Assembly: GCF_024160145.1 (NCBI RefSeq)
Contig: NZ_JAMYWQ010000016.1
Span: forward strand, 43,176 to 107,175
From: Serratia nevei
Lineage (GTDB): Bacteria > Pseudomonadota > Gammaproteobacteria > Enterobacterales > Enterobacteriaceae
DNA: 64,000 nucleotides
Reading direction: 5' to 3'
Shown here: positions 49,488-60,355 of the stretch, piece after piece
Layout of the letters: every line of letters starts with the position of its first letter
Numbering within the stretch: the stretch's first letter is position 1
Notes under the pieces: model-generated
Database searches by the model: none
Told to the model about the DNA's origin: nothing
Seen by the model: only the letters and a program-made list of their open reading frames with translations
Translations under genes and position numbers: made by a program

Positions 49488-50609
49488 TCAGTCGTTAAAG
49501 TACCAATACCCGCTGTTGACCAGCGCGGTCAGCAGCGCCAGGAACGACGGGTCGTCCACCGCGTCGCCGAGCAGGGCGGCGTCGACGCTGAAGTTTTGGC
49601 ACAGGGCGTCTGCGGCCTGCAGCTGGTCGGTGTCGATCAGCTCGCCGTTGACGAAGCAGCGATCGCCGACGCGCAGCACGCGCAACCCGCCCAGGCGCTG
49701 CAGCGCTTCACCCTGTTGCAGCAGCTCGTAGATTTCCCCGGCCTGATACGGTGGCTCCGGCGGCGCCAGATCCAGCTCGTGGCGCGACTGAGAGATGAAC
49801 TCGCCGAACCAGTGCTGGAAGTGTTCCGGCTGTTGCACCAGATCCAGCATCATCTGCCGCAAGGCGTCCACTTCCTGCGGCAGGATCTCCGCCGGGTGTT
49901 CGCGCAGTTTAACGTCCGGATCGCCGTAGCGCTTGCTGCCCAGCTCGCGCGCCAGCACGTAGTCGGCGAAGCCGCTCACCAGCTCGCGGCCGTTCGGCGC
50001 GCGGAAGCCCACCGAGTAGTTGAGCGCGTTTTCCAGCGCGTAGCCTTCATGCGGGAAGCCCGGCGGAATGTAGAGAATGTCGCCCGGCTCCATCTCTTCG
50101 TCGATGATGGCGTCGAACGGTTCCACCTGCAGCAGATCCGGATGCGGGCAGTGCTGTTTCAGCGGCGTTTTTTCCCCGACGCGCCAGCGGCGGCGGCCGG
50201 TGCCCTGAATGATGAACACGTCGTACTGATCGAGGTGCGGGCCGACGCCGCCGCCCGGCACCGAGAAGGAGATCATCAGGTCATCCATCCGCCAGTCCGG
50301 CAGTTGGCGGAACGGGCGCATCAGCGCCGCGGAAGGCTCATGCCAGTGGTCCACCGCCTGCACCAGCAGCGACCAGTTGTTTTCGCTCAGGTGGTCGAAG
50401 CTCTCGAAGGGGCCGTGCGCAACCTGCCAACGGCCGTCCTGGTGGCTGACCAGGCGGCTGTCCACTTCGTTTTCCATCGCCAGCCCGGCCAGCTCATCCG
50501 GGGAGATCGGATCGATAAAGTTTTTGAAGCCGCGCTTGAGAATCACCGGACGCTTTTGCCAATAACGTTGCAAAAAATCGTTCCAGTCCAGGTCTAATTG
50601 ATAATCCAT
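49488..50609 (-). CDS. roxA: Ribosomal protein uL16 3-hydroxylase (JmjC oxygenase)
   Basis: 373 residues (E. coli YcfD). JmjC iron site in GPHLDQYDVFIIQ (His-x-Asp) and the distal His in PGFPHEGYALENALN. Hydroxylates an arginine of 50S protein L16 using Fe(II), O2 and 2-oxoglutarate. C-terminal winged-helix-like part includes LGGLRVLRVGDRCFVNGELI. In E. coli it follows pepT directly; here about 10 kb of accessory DNA intervenes. Confidence 0.95.
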   Translation of the reverse strand: MDYQLDLDWNDFLQRYWQKRPVILKRGFKNFIDPISPDELAGLAMENEVDSRLVSHQDGRWQVAHGPFESFDHLSENNWSLLVQAVDHWHEPSAALMRPFRQLPDWRMDDLMISFSVPGGGVGPHLDQYDVFIIQGTGRRRWRVGEKTPLKQHCPHPDLLQVEPFDAIIDEEMEPGDILYIPPGFPHEGYALENALNYSVGFRAPNGRELVSGFADYVLARELGSKRYGDPDVKLREHPAEILPQEVDALRQMMLDLVQQPEHFQHWFGEFISQSRHELDLAPPEPPYQAGEIYELLQQGEALQRLGGLRVLRVGDRCFVNGELIDTDQLQAADALCQNFSVDAALLGDAVDDPSFLALLTALVNSGYWYFND

Positions 50610-50693
50610 GTTCTATTCCAGGAGAGAGGAGTGAGCCTGAGTGCGATTATAACGGAAGTTTGGCCCCGTGGATCGGGGCCGCAGAGGCATAAT

Positions 50694-52160
50694 TTACTCG
50701 TTGTGGTGGGTGTCGTGCTGGCGGGCGAAGGTGACCTGCATGCGCGCGCCGCCGAGCGGGCTGTCGCTGATGACGATTTCGCCGTCGTACTGCTCGATGA
50801 TCTCCGCCGCCACCGACAAACCCAGGCCCTGGCCGGGGCGCAGGGTATCCACCCGCTGGCCGCGCTGGAAGATCAGCTGGCGCTTGCTTTCCGGGATCCC
50901 CGGGCCGTCGTCGTCGATGACGATGGTGAGGTTTTTCTCGGAGTGCAGTGAGGTGATCTCAACAAACTCCAGGCAGTATTTGCAGGCGTTTTCCAACACG
51001 TTGCCCATCACTTCCATAAAGTCGTTCTTCTCGCCCATAAAGGTCACCTCTGGCGAGATGTCCAGCGTGATCACCACCCCCTTGCGCTGATAAACCTTGT
51101 TCAGCGCCACCACCAGGCTGTCGAGCAGCGCCGGTACCGAGTGGATCTCGCGCGTCAGCACCGTTTGACCGGAGTTGATGCTGGCCCGGTGCAGGTAGTA
51201 ACCGATCTGCTGCGAGATGCGGCCGATCTGATCCAGCATGATCGGCTCGGCTTCTTCGATGGTGGTCTGCTTGCCGCTGCGCAGCGAACGCAGGGTGCTT
51301 TGCAGCACCGCCAGCGGCGTTTTCAGGCTGTGGGTCAGATCCGACAGGGTGGTGCGATACTTGGTGTAACGCTGGCGCTCGTTACGCACCAGAATGTTCA
51401 GATTGCGCACCAGCCCACGCAGCTCGCTGGGCGGATTTTCGTCGAGCTGATCGCGTTCGCCGTTCTCCAGCTCGCCCACCTGATTGACCAGCGCCTTGAT
51501 CGGCCGCAGGCTCCAGTAGGCCGCCAGCCACAGCAGCGGCACCACCAGCAGCAGGTTGGCCAGCAGCACATAGCTGAACCACTCCCACACCACGTCGGAG
51601 CGCTGCAGCTCCTGCGGAATGCTGTCGACCACCACGATGGTCAGCGCCGGCAGGCGTGCCGTGGCGGCATAGGTGTTGACCGCCACCGAGTGGGTCAGCG
51701 CGTTCTGATCGGTATCGTCGTAATTTTTAAGCTGATCCTGCGCTTTGGGGTTATCCCCCAGCACTTCACTGCTGACGCGGGTGTCGGTGTCGATTTCGTA
51801 GAAGCCGGACTCCTCCAGCCACTCCTTGTTGATCAGCTTCTCCAGCTCCGGCACTTTGCGCTGGCTCCACAGCAGGTTGCCTTTATCGTCGTAGATAAAC
51901 ACCAGCGTGGGGAAGTTGAGATCAATATCGGGGGGAATGGCGATGGTGAGCTTGTTGTCTTTCCACTGCGCCAGGCTGAAGAACAGGTTGCTCTCACCGC
52001 GCAGCAGGCGGAAGGCGGTCTTGTCGAAGCTGACAATATAGCCGACGACCGCCACCAGGCCATAAGAAAGCGACAGCGCCAGGATCACCCCGGCGGTCGC
52101 CATCAGGAAACGGGCGCGCAGCGAAAACGGCTTTTTATCCTTGTTGAACATCATGTTCAC
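50694..52160 (-). CDS. phoQ: Sensor histidine kinase PhoQ
   Basis: 488 residues from a GTG at 52160 that overlaps the phoP stop (GTGA). Two membrane helices flank a periplasmic PhoQ sensor ([40 protein letters not shown]). HAMP follows, then DHp with phosphoacceptor His in [19 protein letters not shown], and the ATPase N/G boxes ([27 protein letters not shown]). Senses Mg2+, low pH and cationic peptides. The E. coli acidic patch EDDDDAE aligns with a segment having only three acidic residues (YDDTDQNA). Confidence 0.97.
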   Translation of the reverse strand: MNMMFNKDKKPFSLRARFLMATAGVILALSLSYGLVAVVGYIVSFDKTAFRLLRGESNLFFSLAQWKDNKLTIAIPPDIDLNFPTLVFIYDDKGNLLWSQRKVPELEKLINKEWLEESGFYEIDTDTRVSSEVLGDNPKAQDQLKNYDDTDQNALTHSVAVNTYAATARLPALTIVVVDSIPQELQRSDVVWEWFSYVLLANLLLVVPLLWLAAYWSLRPIKALVNQVGELENGERDQLDENPPSELRGLVRNLNILVRNERQRYTKYRTTLSDLTHSLKTPLAVLQSTLRSLRSGKQTTIEEAEPIMLDQIGRISQQIGYYLHRASINSGQTVLTREIHSVPALLDSLVVALNKVYQRKGVVITLDISPEVTFMGEKNDFMEVMGNVLENACKYCLEFVEITSLHSEKNLTIVIDDDGPGIPESKRQLIFQRGQRVDTLRPGQGLGLSVAAEIIEQYDGEIVISDSPLGGARMQVTFARQHDTHHNE

Positions 52161-52828
52161 TTCGCGTCAAAACGATAGCCCTGGCCACGTACCGTGGTGA
52201 TCACTTCCTGCGGGTATTCCGCCTGCACCTTTTTACGCAAGCGGCCCATCAGCACGTCGATGGTGTGGCTTTCGCGCAGTTCGGCGTCCGGGTAGAGCTG
52301 CAGCATCAGCGAATCCTTGCTCACCACCTTGCCGGCGTTGCGGATCAGGGTCTCGATGATGGTGTATTCAAAGGCGGTCAGCTTGATCTGCCGATCGTTG
52401 ACGCTCAGCTCGCGGCGCGACAGATCGATCTGGAACGGCGGCAGAACGATCACCTGCGAAGCCAGGCCGCTGTTGCGGCGCATCAGCGCCTGCATGCGGG
52501 CGATGACTTCTTCCAGGTGGAACGGTTTGGTGACATAGTCGTCGGCGCCGGCTTCCAGCACCGCCACTTTGTCCTGCCAGCTTTCGCGGGCGGTCAGCAC
52601 CAGGATCGGCAGCTTGGTCTGGTGTGCGCGCCAGCGGCGGATCAGGCTCAGGCCGTCTTCGCCCGGCAGCCCGAGATCGACAATGGCGATATCCGGCGCG
52701 TGTTCCTGTAGGAAATAATCGGCTTCCTTGGCGTCTTCGGCCGCATCGACCTGATGGCCCATCTCGCGCATCTGAACGGCAAGGTGGTGGCGCAGTAAAC
52801 CATTATCTTCAACAACCAGTACTCGCAT
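52157..52828 (-). CDS. phoP: Response regulator PhoP
   Basis: 223 residues, OmpR/PhoB family. Receiver with phospho-Asp51 ([13 protein letters not shown]) and K in [11 protein letters not shown]-terminal winged helix ([36 protein letters not shown]). Master regulator of Mg2+ homeostasis, envelope remodelling and peptide resistance. Two PhoP boxes and a matching -10 lie about 205-270 bp upstream, consistent with autoregulation. Confidence 0.98.
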   Translation of the reverse strand: MRVLVVEDNGLLRHHLAVQMREMGHQVDAAEDAKEADYFLQEHAPDIAIVDLGLPGEDGLSLIRRWRAHQTKLPILVLTARESWQDKVAVLEAGADDYVTKPFHLEEVIARMQALMRRNSGLASQVIVLPPFQIDLSRRELSVNDRQIKLTAFEYTIIETLIRNAGKVVSKDSLMLQLYPDAELRESHTIDVLMGRLRKKVQAEYPQEVITTVRGQGYRFDAK

Positions 52829-53033
52829 GGCGAACTCCTGTGACTATGCGGGTGAACGTCCTGTCACCCACGCGATAAAAGGGAACACGCTCTGCGGCGT
52901 GTCAGGGGATAGCGTGCGGCCACCTGAACCATTTTGACAAAAAATGCTGAGGCTATGGTAGGTATAACCCGCCCGGCCCGCAAGAGAGCCGAAGCAATGT
53001 AGTAAAATAAGCGCTATCAAGTTGTTCGCCGAC

Positions 53034-53099
53034 ATTATCGATAGGTTCTGGTAAACGTCGGATAAACAGCGGCGGGGCAACGTTAAACACAACTTAAAC
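53034..53099 (-). promoter_or_regulatory. PhoP-dependent phoP promoter with two tandem PhoP boxes
   Basis: On the minus strand: box 1 GTTTA-AGTTGT-GTTTA (53099-53084), box 2 GTTTA-TCCGAC-GTTTA (53067-53052), then 12 nt, then GATAAT (53039-53034) as -10. Box-to--10 spacing of 12 bp is the standard arrangement of PhoP-activated promoters, where the box replaces the -35. The two boxes are 32 bp apart (about three helical turns). The leader to the ATG is about 200 nt. The rest of the 378-bp gap to 53207 shows nothing certain. Confidence 0.8.
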
Positions 53100-53206
53100 G
53101 CGTCGGGCATTGGCTGCGCGATGAAACGATGAACAACATTGCCGACAGGATCAAAAGGTACTAATAAGGTATTATCATCCCATCAGCACACTTTCAGGAG
53201 CGACGG

Positions 53207-54226
53207 ATGAAGCAGTTAACCCAGGAACAACGCATAGCGGGCGCATTTTACGGGCAGATGCTGGGCGATGCGCTCGGCATGCCTTCCGAGCTGTGGCCGC
53301 GTGAGCGGGTTAAACGCCACTTCGGCTGGATCGAGGGCTTCCTCGATGGGCCGGCGGAGAACACCGCCGCCTGTTATTTCAAGGCCGGGCAATATACCGA
53401 TGATACCGCGATGGCATTGGCGCTGGCCGATGCGCTGCTGGAAGCGGAAGGCGAGGTGGTGCCGGAACTGATCGCCCGCAACGTGATCCGCTGGGTGGAC
53501 AGTTTTGACGCCTTCAACAAGAACATTCTTGGCCCCAGTTCCAAACTGGCGCTGAGCGAGCAGAAAGCGGGCACGCCGATCGCCGAGTTGGAAAACAACG
53601 GCATCACCAACGGTGCGGCGATGCGCATTTCACCTTTGGGCTGCGTGCTGCCGTCCGCGCCGCTGGAGGATTTCTGCCGGCAGGTGTGGCTGGCCTCCAG
53701 CCCGACGCACAAATCCGACATCGCCGTTGCCGGCGCGGTCGCGATTGCCTGGGCCGTCGCGCGGGCGGTGGAGGGGGCGGACTGGGCCTCCATTCGCCTG
53801 GCGTTGCCGGGGGTGGCGGAGTATGCCCAGCGCCGTCAAGAGACGACGTTTAGCCCCTCGCTGGCGGCGCGCATCGAGCTGGCGTTTCAGGTGGTGGATG
53901 AAGCCACCGGCACCGAGCGGGCCGCCGAACGGGTGTATCAGCTGATCGGCGCCGGGGTGAGCACCATCGAGTCGGTGCCGGCGGCGCTGGCGATGGTGCA
54001 ACTGGCGCAAACCGACCCGACCCGGTGCGCGGTGCTGTGCGCCAATCTGGGCGGCGACACCGACACCATCGGCGCGATGGCCACCGCGATTTGCGGCGCG
54101 CTGCACGGCGCAGAGGCGATCGAGCCCGGGCTGCTGGCAGAGTTGAAACGGGTGAATCCGCTGGACGTCGAGGCTTATGCGCAGGCGTTCGCGCGTTTTC
54201 GCCGCCGTCGGCAGGGCGAGGCGTAA
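53207..54226 (+). CDS. ADP-ribosylglycohydrolase-family protein (YegU-like)
   Basis: 339 residues, DraG/ARH fold. Di-metal motifs: AGQYTDDTAMALALADAL near the N-terminus and CANLGGDTDTIGAMATAICG near the C-terminus, plus NGAAMRISPLG. Expected to hydrolyse an ADP-ribosyl bond or a related nucleoside; E. coli YegU is the closest remembered relative. In E. coli it is grouped with a kinase (YegV), transporter (YegT) and GntR regulator (YegW); here only a GntR regulator gene, convergent and downstream, is present. Confidence 0.85.
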   Translation: MKQLTQEQRIAGAFYGQMLGDALGMPSELWPRERVKRHFGWIEGFLDGPAENTAACYFKAGQYTDDTAMALALADALLEAEGEVVPELIARNVIRWVDSFDAFNKNILGPSSKLALSEQKAGTPIAELENNGITNGAAMRISPLGCVLPSAPLEDFCRQVWLASSPTHKSDIAVAGAVAIAWAVARAVEGADWASIRLALPGVAEYAQRRQETTFSPSLAARIELAFQVVDEATGTERAAERVYQLIGAGVSTIESVPAALAMVQLAQTDPTRCAVLCANLGGDTDTIGAMATAICGALHGAEAIEPGLLAELKRVNPLDVEAYAQAFARFRRRRQGEA

Positions 54227-54247
54227 GCCGCCGCGTGACGCAGCGGA

Positions 54248-55012
54248 TCAGCTTTCGCTGGTAAATTCGTACATGTCGCTGCGGCAGAAGCTTTCGCTGT
54301 ATTCGATCGGTTTTTTATGGTGGTCGAACAGCGTCTGGCGCACGATCAGCAGCGGCATCGGTTCCGAGAGCTGCAGCGCTTGGCGGATGTCGTCGTCGGC
54401 CATCGCCGCGCTGACCTGGCTGCGCAGCGATCCCATCTCAACCTTATTGCGCCGGAAGTAGTCGTACAGCGAAATGCCGATCTCGTCGACGTTGGCAATC
54501 GCTGCCACCACCACGTAGGACACCGCCACCGACATCGGCCGCCGATCGATCAAGTGAATGCGCTTGAGTTTATAGATCGGCGTTCCGGGCGCCAGCTGGA
54601 GCTTTGCCGCCAGTTCGGCGCCGGCGGGCATCCGTTCGCGGCTGATCCATTGCGTATCCGGCCGGCGTCCCTGCTGTATCACCTCGCGCGAGAAGCCTTT
54701 GACGTCCGCCAATGAATAGAACAGCTTCGGCTCGGGCCGTTGCGGTTGGATAAAGGTGCCGTAACCACGCGAACGGCCGATGATGCCGTCCTGCTCGAGG
54801 CAGGCCAGCGCTTTGCGTACCGTGATGCGCGAAATGCCGAGTTGTTCGGTGAACAGGCGCTCGCTGGGTAAAAAATCCCCCGCATTCAGCAATCCTTGTT
54901 CGATGGCCTGGCGCACCGAGGCGTTGAAGCGCAAATACAGCGGCATCGCGCCCGCGCTGGCCAGATCCTGCTGCAGTTTGTCCAGCAGACGCTGGTTGGT
55001 CTCCTTGCTCAT
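54248..55012 (-). CDS. GntR/HutC-family regulator (YegW-like)
   Basis: 254 residues. N-terminal winged helix (LLNAGDFLPSERLFTEQLGI; SRITVRKALACLEQDGII) and a UTRA ligand domain (AAKLQLAPGTPIYKLKRIHL; EPMPLLIVRQTLFDHHKKPI). Typically a repressor released by a sugar or nucleoside-like ligand. It is convergent with the ADP-ribosylglycohydrolase gene, its likely functional partner, and divergent from the MocR gene. Confidence 0.88.
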   Translation of the reverse strand: MSKETNQRLLDKLQQDLASAGAMPLYLRFNASVRQAIEQGLLNAGDFLPSERLFTEQLGISRITVRKALACLEQDGIIGRSRGYGTFIQPQRPEPKLFYSLADVKGFSREVIQQGRRPDTQWISRERMPAGAELAAKLQLAPGTPIYKLKRIHLIDRRPMSVAVSYVVVAAIANVDEIGISLYDYFRRNKVEMGSLRSQVSAAMADDDIRQALQLSEPMPLLIVRQTLFDHHKKPIEYSESFCRSDMYEFTSES

Positions 55013-55152
55013 AGCCGGCGGAAGTCCTGTAGCCGTAATGCGATGGCCTATTTAAGGGGATTTCGCCGGGCAGTGCAACTGCCGCCGACGACCCGGTGAA
55101 ATGAGGTAGAGTAGTGTGTCGGCCCCCTGAACCTGGAGAAACCCCACCCCCT

Positions 55153-56667
55153 ATGAGCGACACCGCACAACTCGCGCACGACGCGGCGATCCTGGCCGCC
55201 TTCGCGCAGCAGCGTCGGCAAGGCCTGACCCGGCGTTCGGCGCTGCATCAGGCCCTGTTGCAACTGATTGCCACCGGAGAACTGCCCTGGCGGACCAAGC
55301 TGCCGCCGAGCCGTGCGTTGGCGGCCCGATTAACGGTGGCGCGCGATACGGTGGAACAGACCTACGCGCGGCTGGAGGCGGAGGGGTTCATCAGCCGAAC
55401 GGTGGGGCGCGGCAGCTTTGTACGCTATCGCTGCGACACGCTGCTCGGCCGTGAACTGCTGGCGACGGCGACGGGGCAAGAGGCGCGGCTGGCGGAGCGC
55501 GAGCTGAGCGATCGCGGCCGGGCGCTGCTGGCGGTCAGCCATACGCCGCATACCTGCCGCCGGGCCTCGCTGACGCCTTCGCTGGCGGATCTGCGGGCGT
55601 TTCCCATCGAGCAGTGGCTGCTGCGGGAGAAGCAGGCGCTGCGGCGGCACGGCGCACGGCTGTTGGGGTATGCCGATCCGCAAGGGCTGCCGGAGCTGCG
55701 CGCGGAGATTGCGCTCTACTTGCAGCGGGAGCGGGGCGTGAAGGCCACGGCGGAGCAGGTGATCGTGGTGACCAGCTCGCAGCAGGCGCTGGCGCTGTGT
55801 ACCCAGGTGCTGTTCGATCCCGGCGATGCGGTGTTCGTCGAAGAGCCGGGCTACCAGGGGGCGAAAAAACTGGTGCAGTCGGCGGGGCTGCAGGCGTGGC
55901 CGATCGGCATCGATGAGCAGGGGCTGGACGTTGGGCAGCTGATGCAGGCCTCGGGCGGCGGGCGCGGGGTTTACCTCACGCCGTCTCATCACTATCCGCT
56001 GGGGTATTCGCTGAGCCTTGAGCGGCGGCTGGCGCTGTTGCAGTGGGCGCAGCGCCGGCGGGCCTGGATCATCGAAGACGATTACGACGCCGAGTTCAAC
56101 TACGATCGGCAAACCAAGGCGGCGCTGCAGGGGCTGGACAGCGGCGGGCGCACGCTGTACATCGGCACCTTCAGCAAGACGCTGTTTCCGGGGCTGCGCA
56201 TCGGTTTCGTGATTGCGCCGCCGCAGCTGGTGCGGCCATTGGTCGCCGCCAGGCAGTTTCAGGACGGCTACACCTCGGCGCTGGCGCAGATGACGCTGTT
56301 CCACTTCCTGCACGAGGGCGGCTACGCCGAGCATCTGCGCAATATGCGCACGCTGTACAAGGCGCGGCTGGAGGTGCTGTACGAGGCGGTGCATCGTCAC
56401 CTGGCGGCCTGGACGCGCCCGGCGCTGCCGCAGGGTGGGCTGCAGCTGGTTTGCCCGTTGGCGGATGCGGCGACGGAGCGGCGGCTGGTGGCGGCCGCCG
56501 CCGAACGGGGAATACGGCTGCACGGTCTGGCGGACTTCTACACCGGCACGCCGCAGCGTGGGGCGCTGGTGCTCGGCTTCTCGGCCTATACGCCGGATGA
56601 GATCGTGCGCTTTATCGCCACGCTGGCGCAGGTGTTCAACGCACTGCCGGTGGAAAGCGACGGCTAA
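55153..56667 (+). CDS. MocR-family regulator (GntR HTH + aminotransferase fold)
   Basis: 504 residues from ATG 55153 (MSDTAQLAHDAAILAAF); a TTG/GTG-type start 39 nt earlier is less likely. HTH at about 35-95 (TKLPPSRALAARLTVARDTV), then a fold-type I aminotransferase domain with the PLP Lys in GTFSKTLFPGLRIGFV and IIEDDYDAEFNYD. MocR proteins use PLP as sensor for amino-acid or vitamin B6 metabolism. Direct repeats just after its stop (56668-56699) suggest it controls the following GNAT gene. Confidence 0.9.
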   Translation: MSDTAQLAHDAAILAAFAQQRRQGLTRRSALHQALLQLIATGELPWRTKLPPSRALAARLTVARDTVEQTYARLEAEGFISRTVGRGSFVRYRCDTLLGRELLATATGQEARLAERELSDRGRALLAVSHTPHTCRRASLTPSLADLRAFPIEQWLLREKQALRRHGARLLGYADPQGLPELRAEIALYLQRERGVKATAEQVIVVTSSQQALALCTQVLFDPGDAVFVEEPGYQGAKKLVQSAGLQAWPIGIDEQGLDVGQLMQASGGGRGVYLTPSHHYPLGYSLSLERRLALLQWAQRRRAWIIEDDYDAEFNYDRQTKAALQGLDSGGRTLYIGTFSKTLFPGLRIGFVIAPPQLVRPLVAARQFQDGYTSALAQMTLFHFLHEGGYAEHLRNMRTLYKARLEVLYEAVHRHLAAWTRPALPQGGLQLVCPLADAATERRLVAAAAERGIRLHGLADFYTGTPQRGALVLGFSAYTPDEIVRFIATLAQVFNALPVESDG

Positions 56668-56699
56668 AATTGGTCTGCTCCGTGTTTTGAATTGGTCCG
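56668..56699 (+). promoter_or_regulatory. Direct repeat AATTGGTCyG, candidate MocR operator
   Basis: AATTGGTCTG (56668-56677) and AATTGGTCCG (56690-56699), 22 bp apart start to start, i.e. the same face of the helix two turns apart. MocR regulators such as GabR bind direct repeats of this kind. It lies about 85-115 bp upstream of the GNAT start. Confidence 0.5.
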
Positions 56700-56782
56700 T
56701 ATTGCGCCGCCGCCGCGCGGTGTATTCTGCCGCTATCCGATTGTTTCCCTAATGGAAATAATATTTGACTCCGTGAGGCGCT

Positions 56783-57235
56783 ATGTACCCAGCAAACCCT
56801 GAAGTGACTATCCGCAGAATCAATGGCGACGACAAAGCGCAATGGCTGGCGCTGTGGCAGGGCTATCTCGATTTTTACCGTGCCGACGTGGCGCCGCAGG
56901 TGACCGATCGCACCTTCGAACGTCTGGGGCAGGATGAACAGATGTACGGGCTGGTGGCGGAGGATGCCGACGGCCGGCTGCTGGGGCTGATGAACCTGGT
57001 GTTCCATCCGTCCACCTGGAGTGCGGTCGGCTATTGTTATATCGAAGATCTCTATGTGTCGCCGCAGGCGCGCGGCCATAAGGTGTCGGAAAAGCTGTTC
57101 GAACAGGCGTATCGATTGGCAGAGGTGCGCGGCAGCGATCGGGTCTACTGGATGACCCAGGAGTACAACGCGCCGGCACGCTCGCTGTACGACAAAATCG
57201 GCAGAAGAAGCTCGTTTATCGTTTATTCCCGTTAA
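56783..57235 (+). CDS. GNAT-family N-acetyltransferase
   Basis: 150 residues. GNAT motif B/A region: VGYCYIEDLYVSPQARGHKV with SEKLFEQAYRLAEVRGSDRV, and C-terminal NAPARSLYDKIGRRSSFIVY. Substrate unknown; close to GNATs that act on amino-acid or small amine substrates. Follows the MocR gene and its candidate operator; a second, longer GNAT starts 17 nt downstream and is probably co-transcribed. Confidence 0.88.
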   Translation: MYPANPEVTIRRINGDDKAQWLALWQGYLDFYRADVAPQVTDRTFERLGQDEQMYGLVAEDADGRLLGLMNLVFHPSTWSAVGYCYIEDLYVSPQARGHKVSEKLFEQAYRLAEVRGSDRVYWMTQEYNAPARSLYDKIGRRSSFIVYSR

Positions 57236-57251
57236 TCGCAGGAGGGCGTTG

Positions 57252-57956
57252 ATGACAATGAATCGTTATGGTCAGCCGATCGGGGAATCGATGCCGGATT
57301 GGCAGCCGGCTCGCCGCCCGGGCGGCGCGACGCTTGGCGGACGTTTCTGCTCGCTGGCGCCGCTCGAACCGCAGCGGGATTACGCCGCGCTGTTCGAGGC
57401 GTTTCAACTGGCGCCGGACGGCCGCGACTGGACCTATCTGTCTATCGAACGGCCCGATACGCCGGCGGCGATGCTGCAGCATCTGGAGACGCTGCAGGCC
57501 AACCCGGCGCTGGTCAATCTGACGGTGTTCGACGCCGCCAGCGACGCGCCGGTGGGCACGGTGGCGCTGATGCGTATCGACGAAGCCAATGGCGTGCTGG
57601 AGATTGGCCACATCAGCTGGTCACCGTTGATGAAACAGCGATCCAGCGCCACCGAAGCCATCGCGCTGCTGCTGCGCTACGCCTTCGACACGCTGGGCTA
57701 CCGCCGCTGCGAGTGGAAGTGCGACAGCCATAACGCGCCGTCCCGCCAGGCTGCGCTGCGCTTGGGTTTTCACTATGAGGGCAATTTCCGCTTTGCGGTG
57801 ATCGCCAAGGGGCGCAGCCGGGATACCGCCTGGTTCGCCATCACCGCTGACCGATGGCCGGCGGTGCGGCAGGCGCTGGCGCGCTGGCTGAACGCGGATA
57901 ACTTCGATGTGCAGGGGCGGCAGATAGCCAGGCTGCAGGTGTTGCGCAGCGAATAA
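57252..57956 (+). CDS. GNAT-family N-acetyltransferase (RimJ/RimL type)
   Basis: 234 residues from ATG 57252 (GGAGGG 5 nt upstream). RimJ-like pattern: GVLEIGHISWSPLMKQRSSA, YAFDTLGYRRCEWKCDSHNA, SRQAALRLGFHYEGNFRFAV. Probably acetylates an amino group of a protein or small molecule; the target is unknown. Ends at a strong bidirectional terminator shared with purB. Confidence 0.88.
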   Translation: MTMNRYGQPIGESMPDWQPARRPGGATLGGRFCSLAPLEPQRDYAALFEAFQLAPDGRDWTYLSIERPDTPAAMLQHLETLQANPALVNLTVFDAASDAPVGTVALMRIDEANGVLEIGHISWSPLMKQRSSATEAIALLLRYAFDTLGYRRCEWKCDSHNAPSRQAALRLGFHYEGNFRFAVIAKGRSRDTAWFAITADRWPAVRQALARWLNADNFDVQGRQIARLQVLRSE

Positions 57957-57961
57957 TAAGC

Positions 57962-57989
57962 AAAAAGGCGGCCCAGGGGCCGCCTTTTT
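57962..57989. terminator. Bidirectional terminator between GNAT gene and purB
   Basis: AAAAAGGCGGCC (57962-57973) pairs perfectly with GGCCGCCTTTTT (57978-57989), 4-nt loop, with U-tracts in both directions. Confidence 0.93.
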
Positions 57990-58004
57990 ATCGGGCTAAA
58001 GCGC

Positions 58005-60024
<2,020 letters not shown>

Positions 60025-60355
60025 GATTACTCCTGTAAACGCTGTGAACGGTACATGGCTTACTGCATAAGGTTGTGTGTATCGCCAAGGTAACGGCGGC
60101 GGCCGCGAACGGGAACGATCGGGCGTGGCTGTAACAACGATGACAACGAATGCCGCGGATCATGCCACAAAATCGAGGGTAAACCCAGCGTCGAATACGC
60201 CCGTGACGAGGCAGGGGCGCCGTGCGGCGCAGAACTGCGCAAATAGGCGGCGAAAATCGCCGGTGAGGCGGCGCGAACTTATTGTTGCGGCGGCAAATAA
60301 AGTGCGGCGGCTGCATCTATACTGCCAACGTGAGCCCTCAAATAAAGACCTTTAT
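60025..60355. other. hflD/kup divergent intergenic region
   Basis: 331 bp. An open frame runs in phase into kup from 60077, but its Arg/Ala-rich translation has no resemblance to Kup and lacks a ribosome site. No confident promoter or operator could be assigned. Confidence 0.5.

Noticed and set aside
60077..60355. N-terminal extension of Kup by 93 residues
   Set aside because: The extension has no Kup similarity; starting at 60356 gives exactly the family length and first motif.
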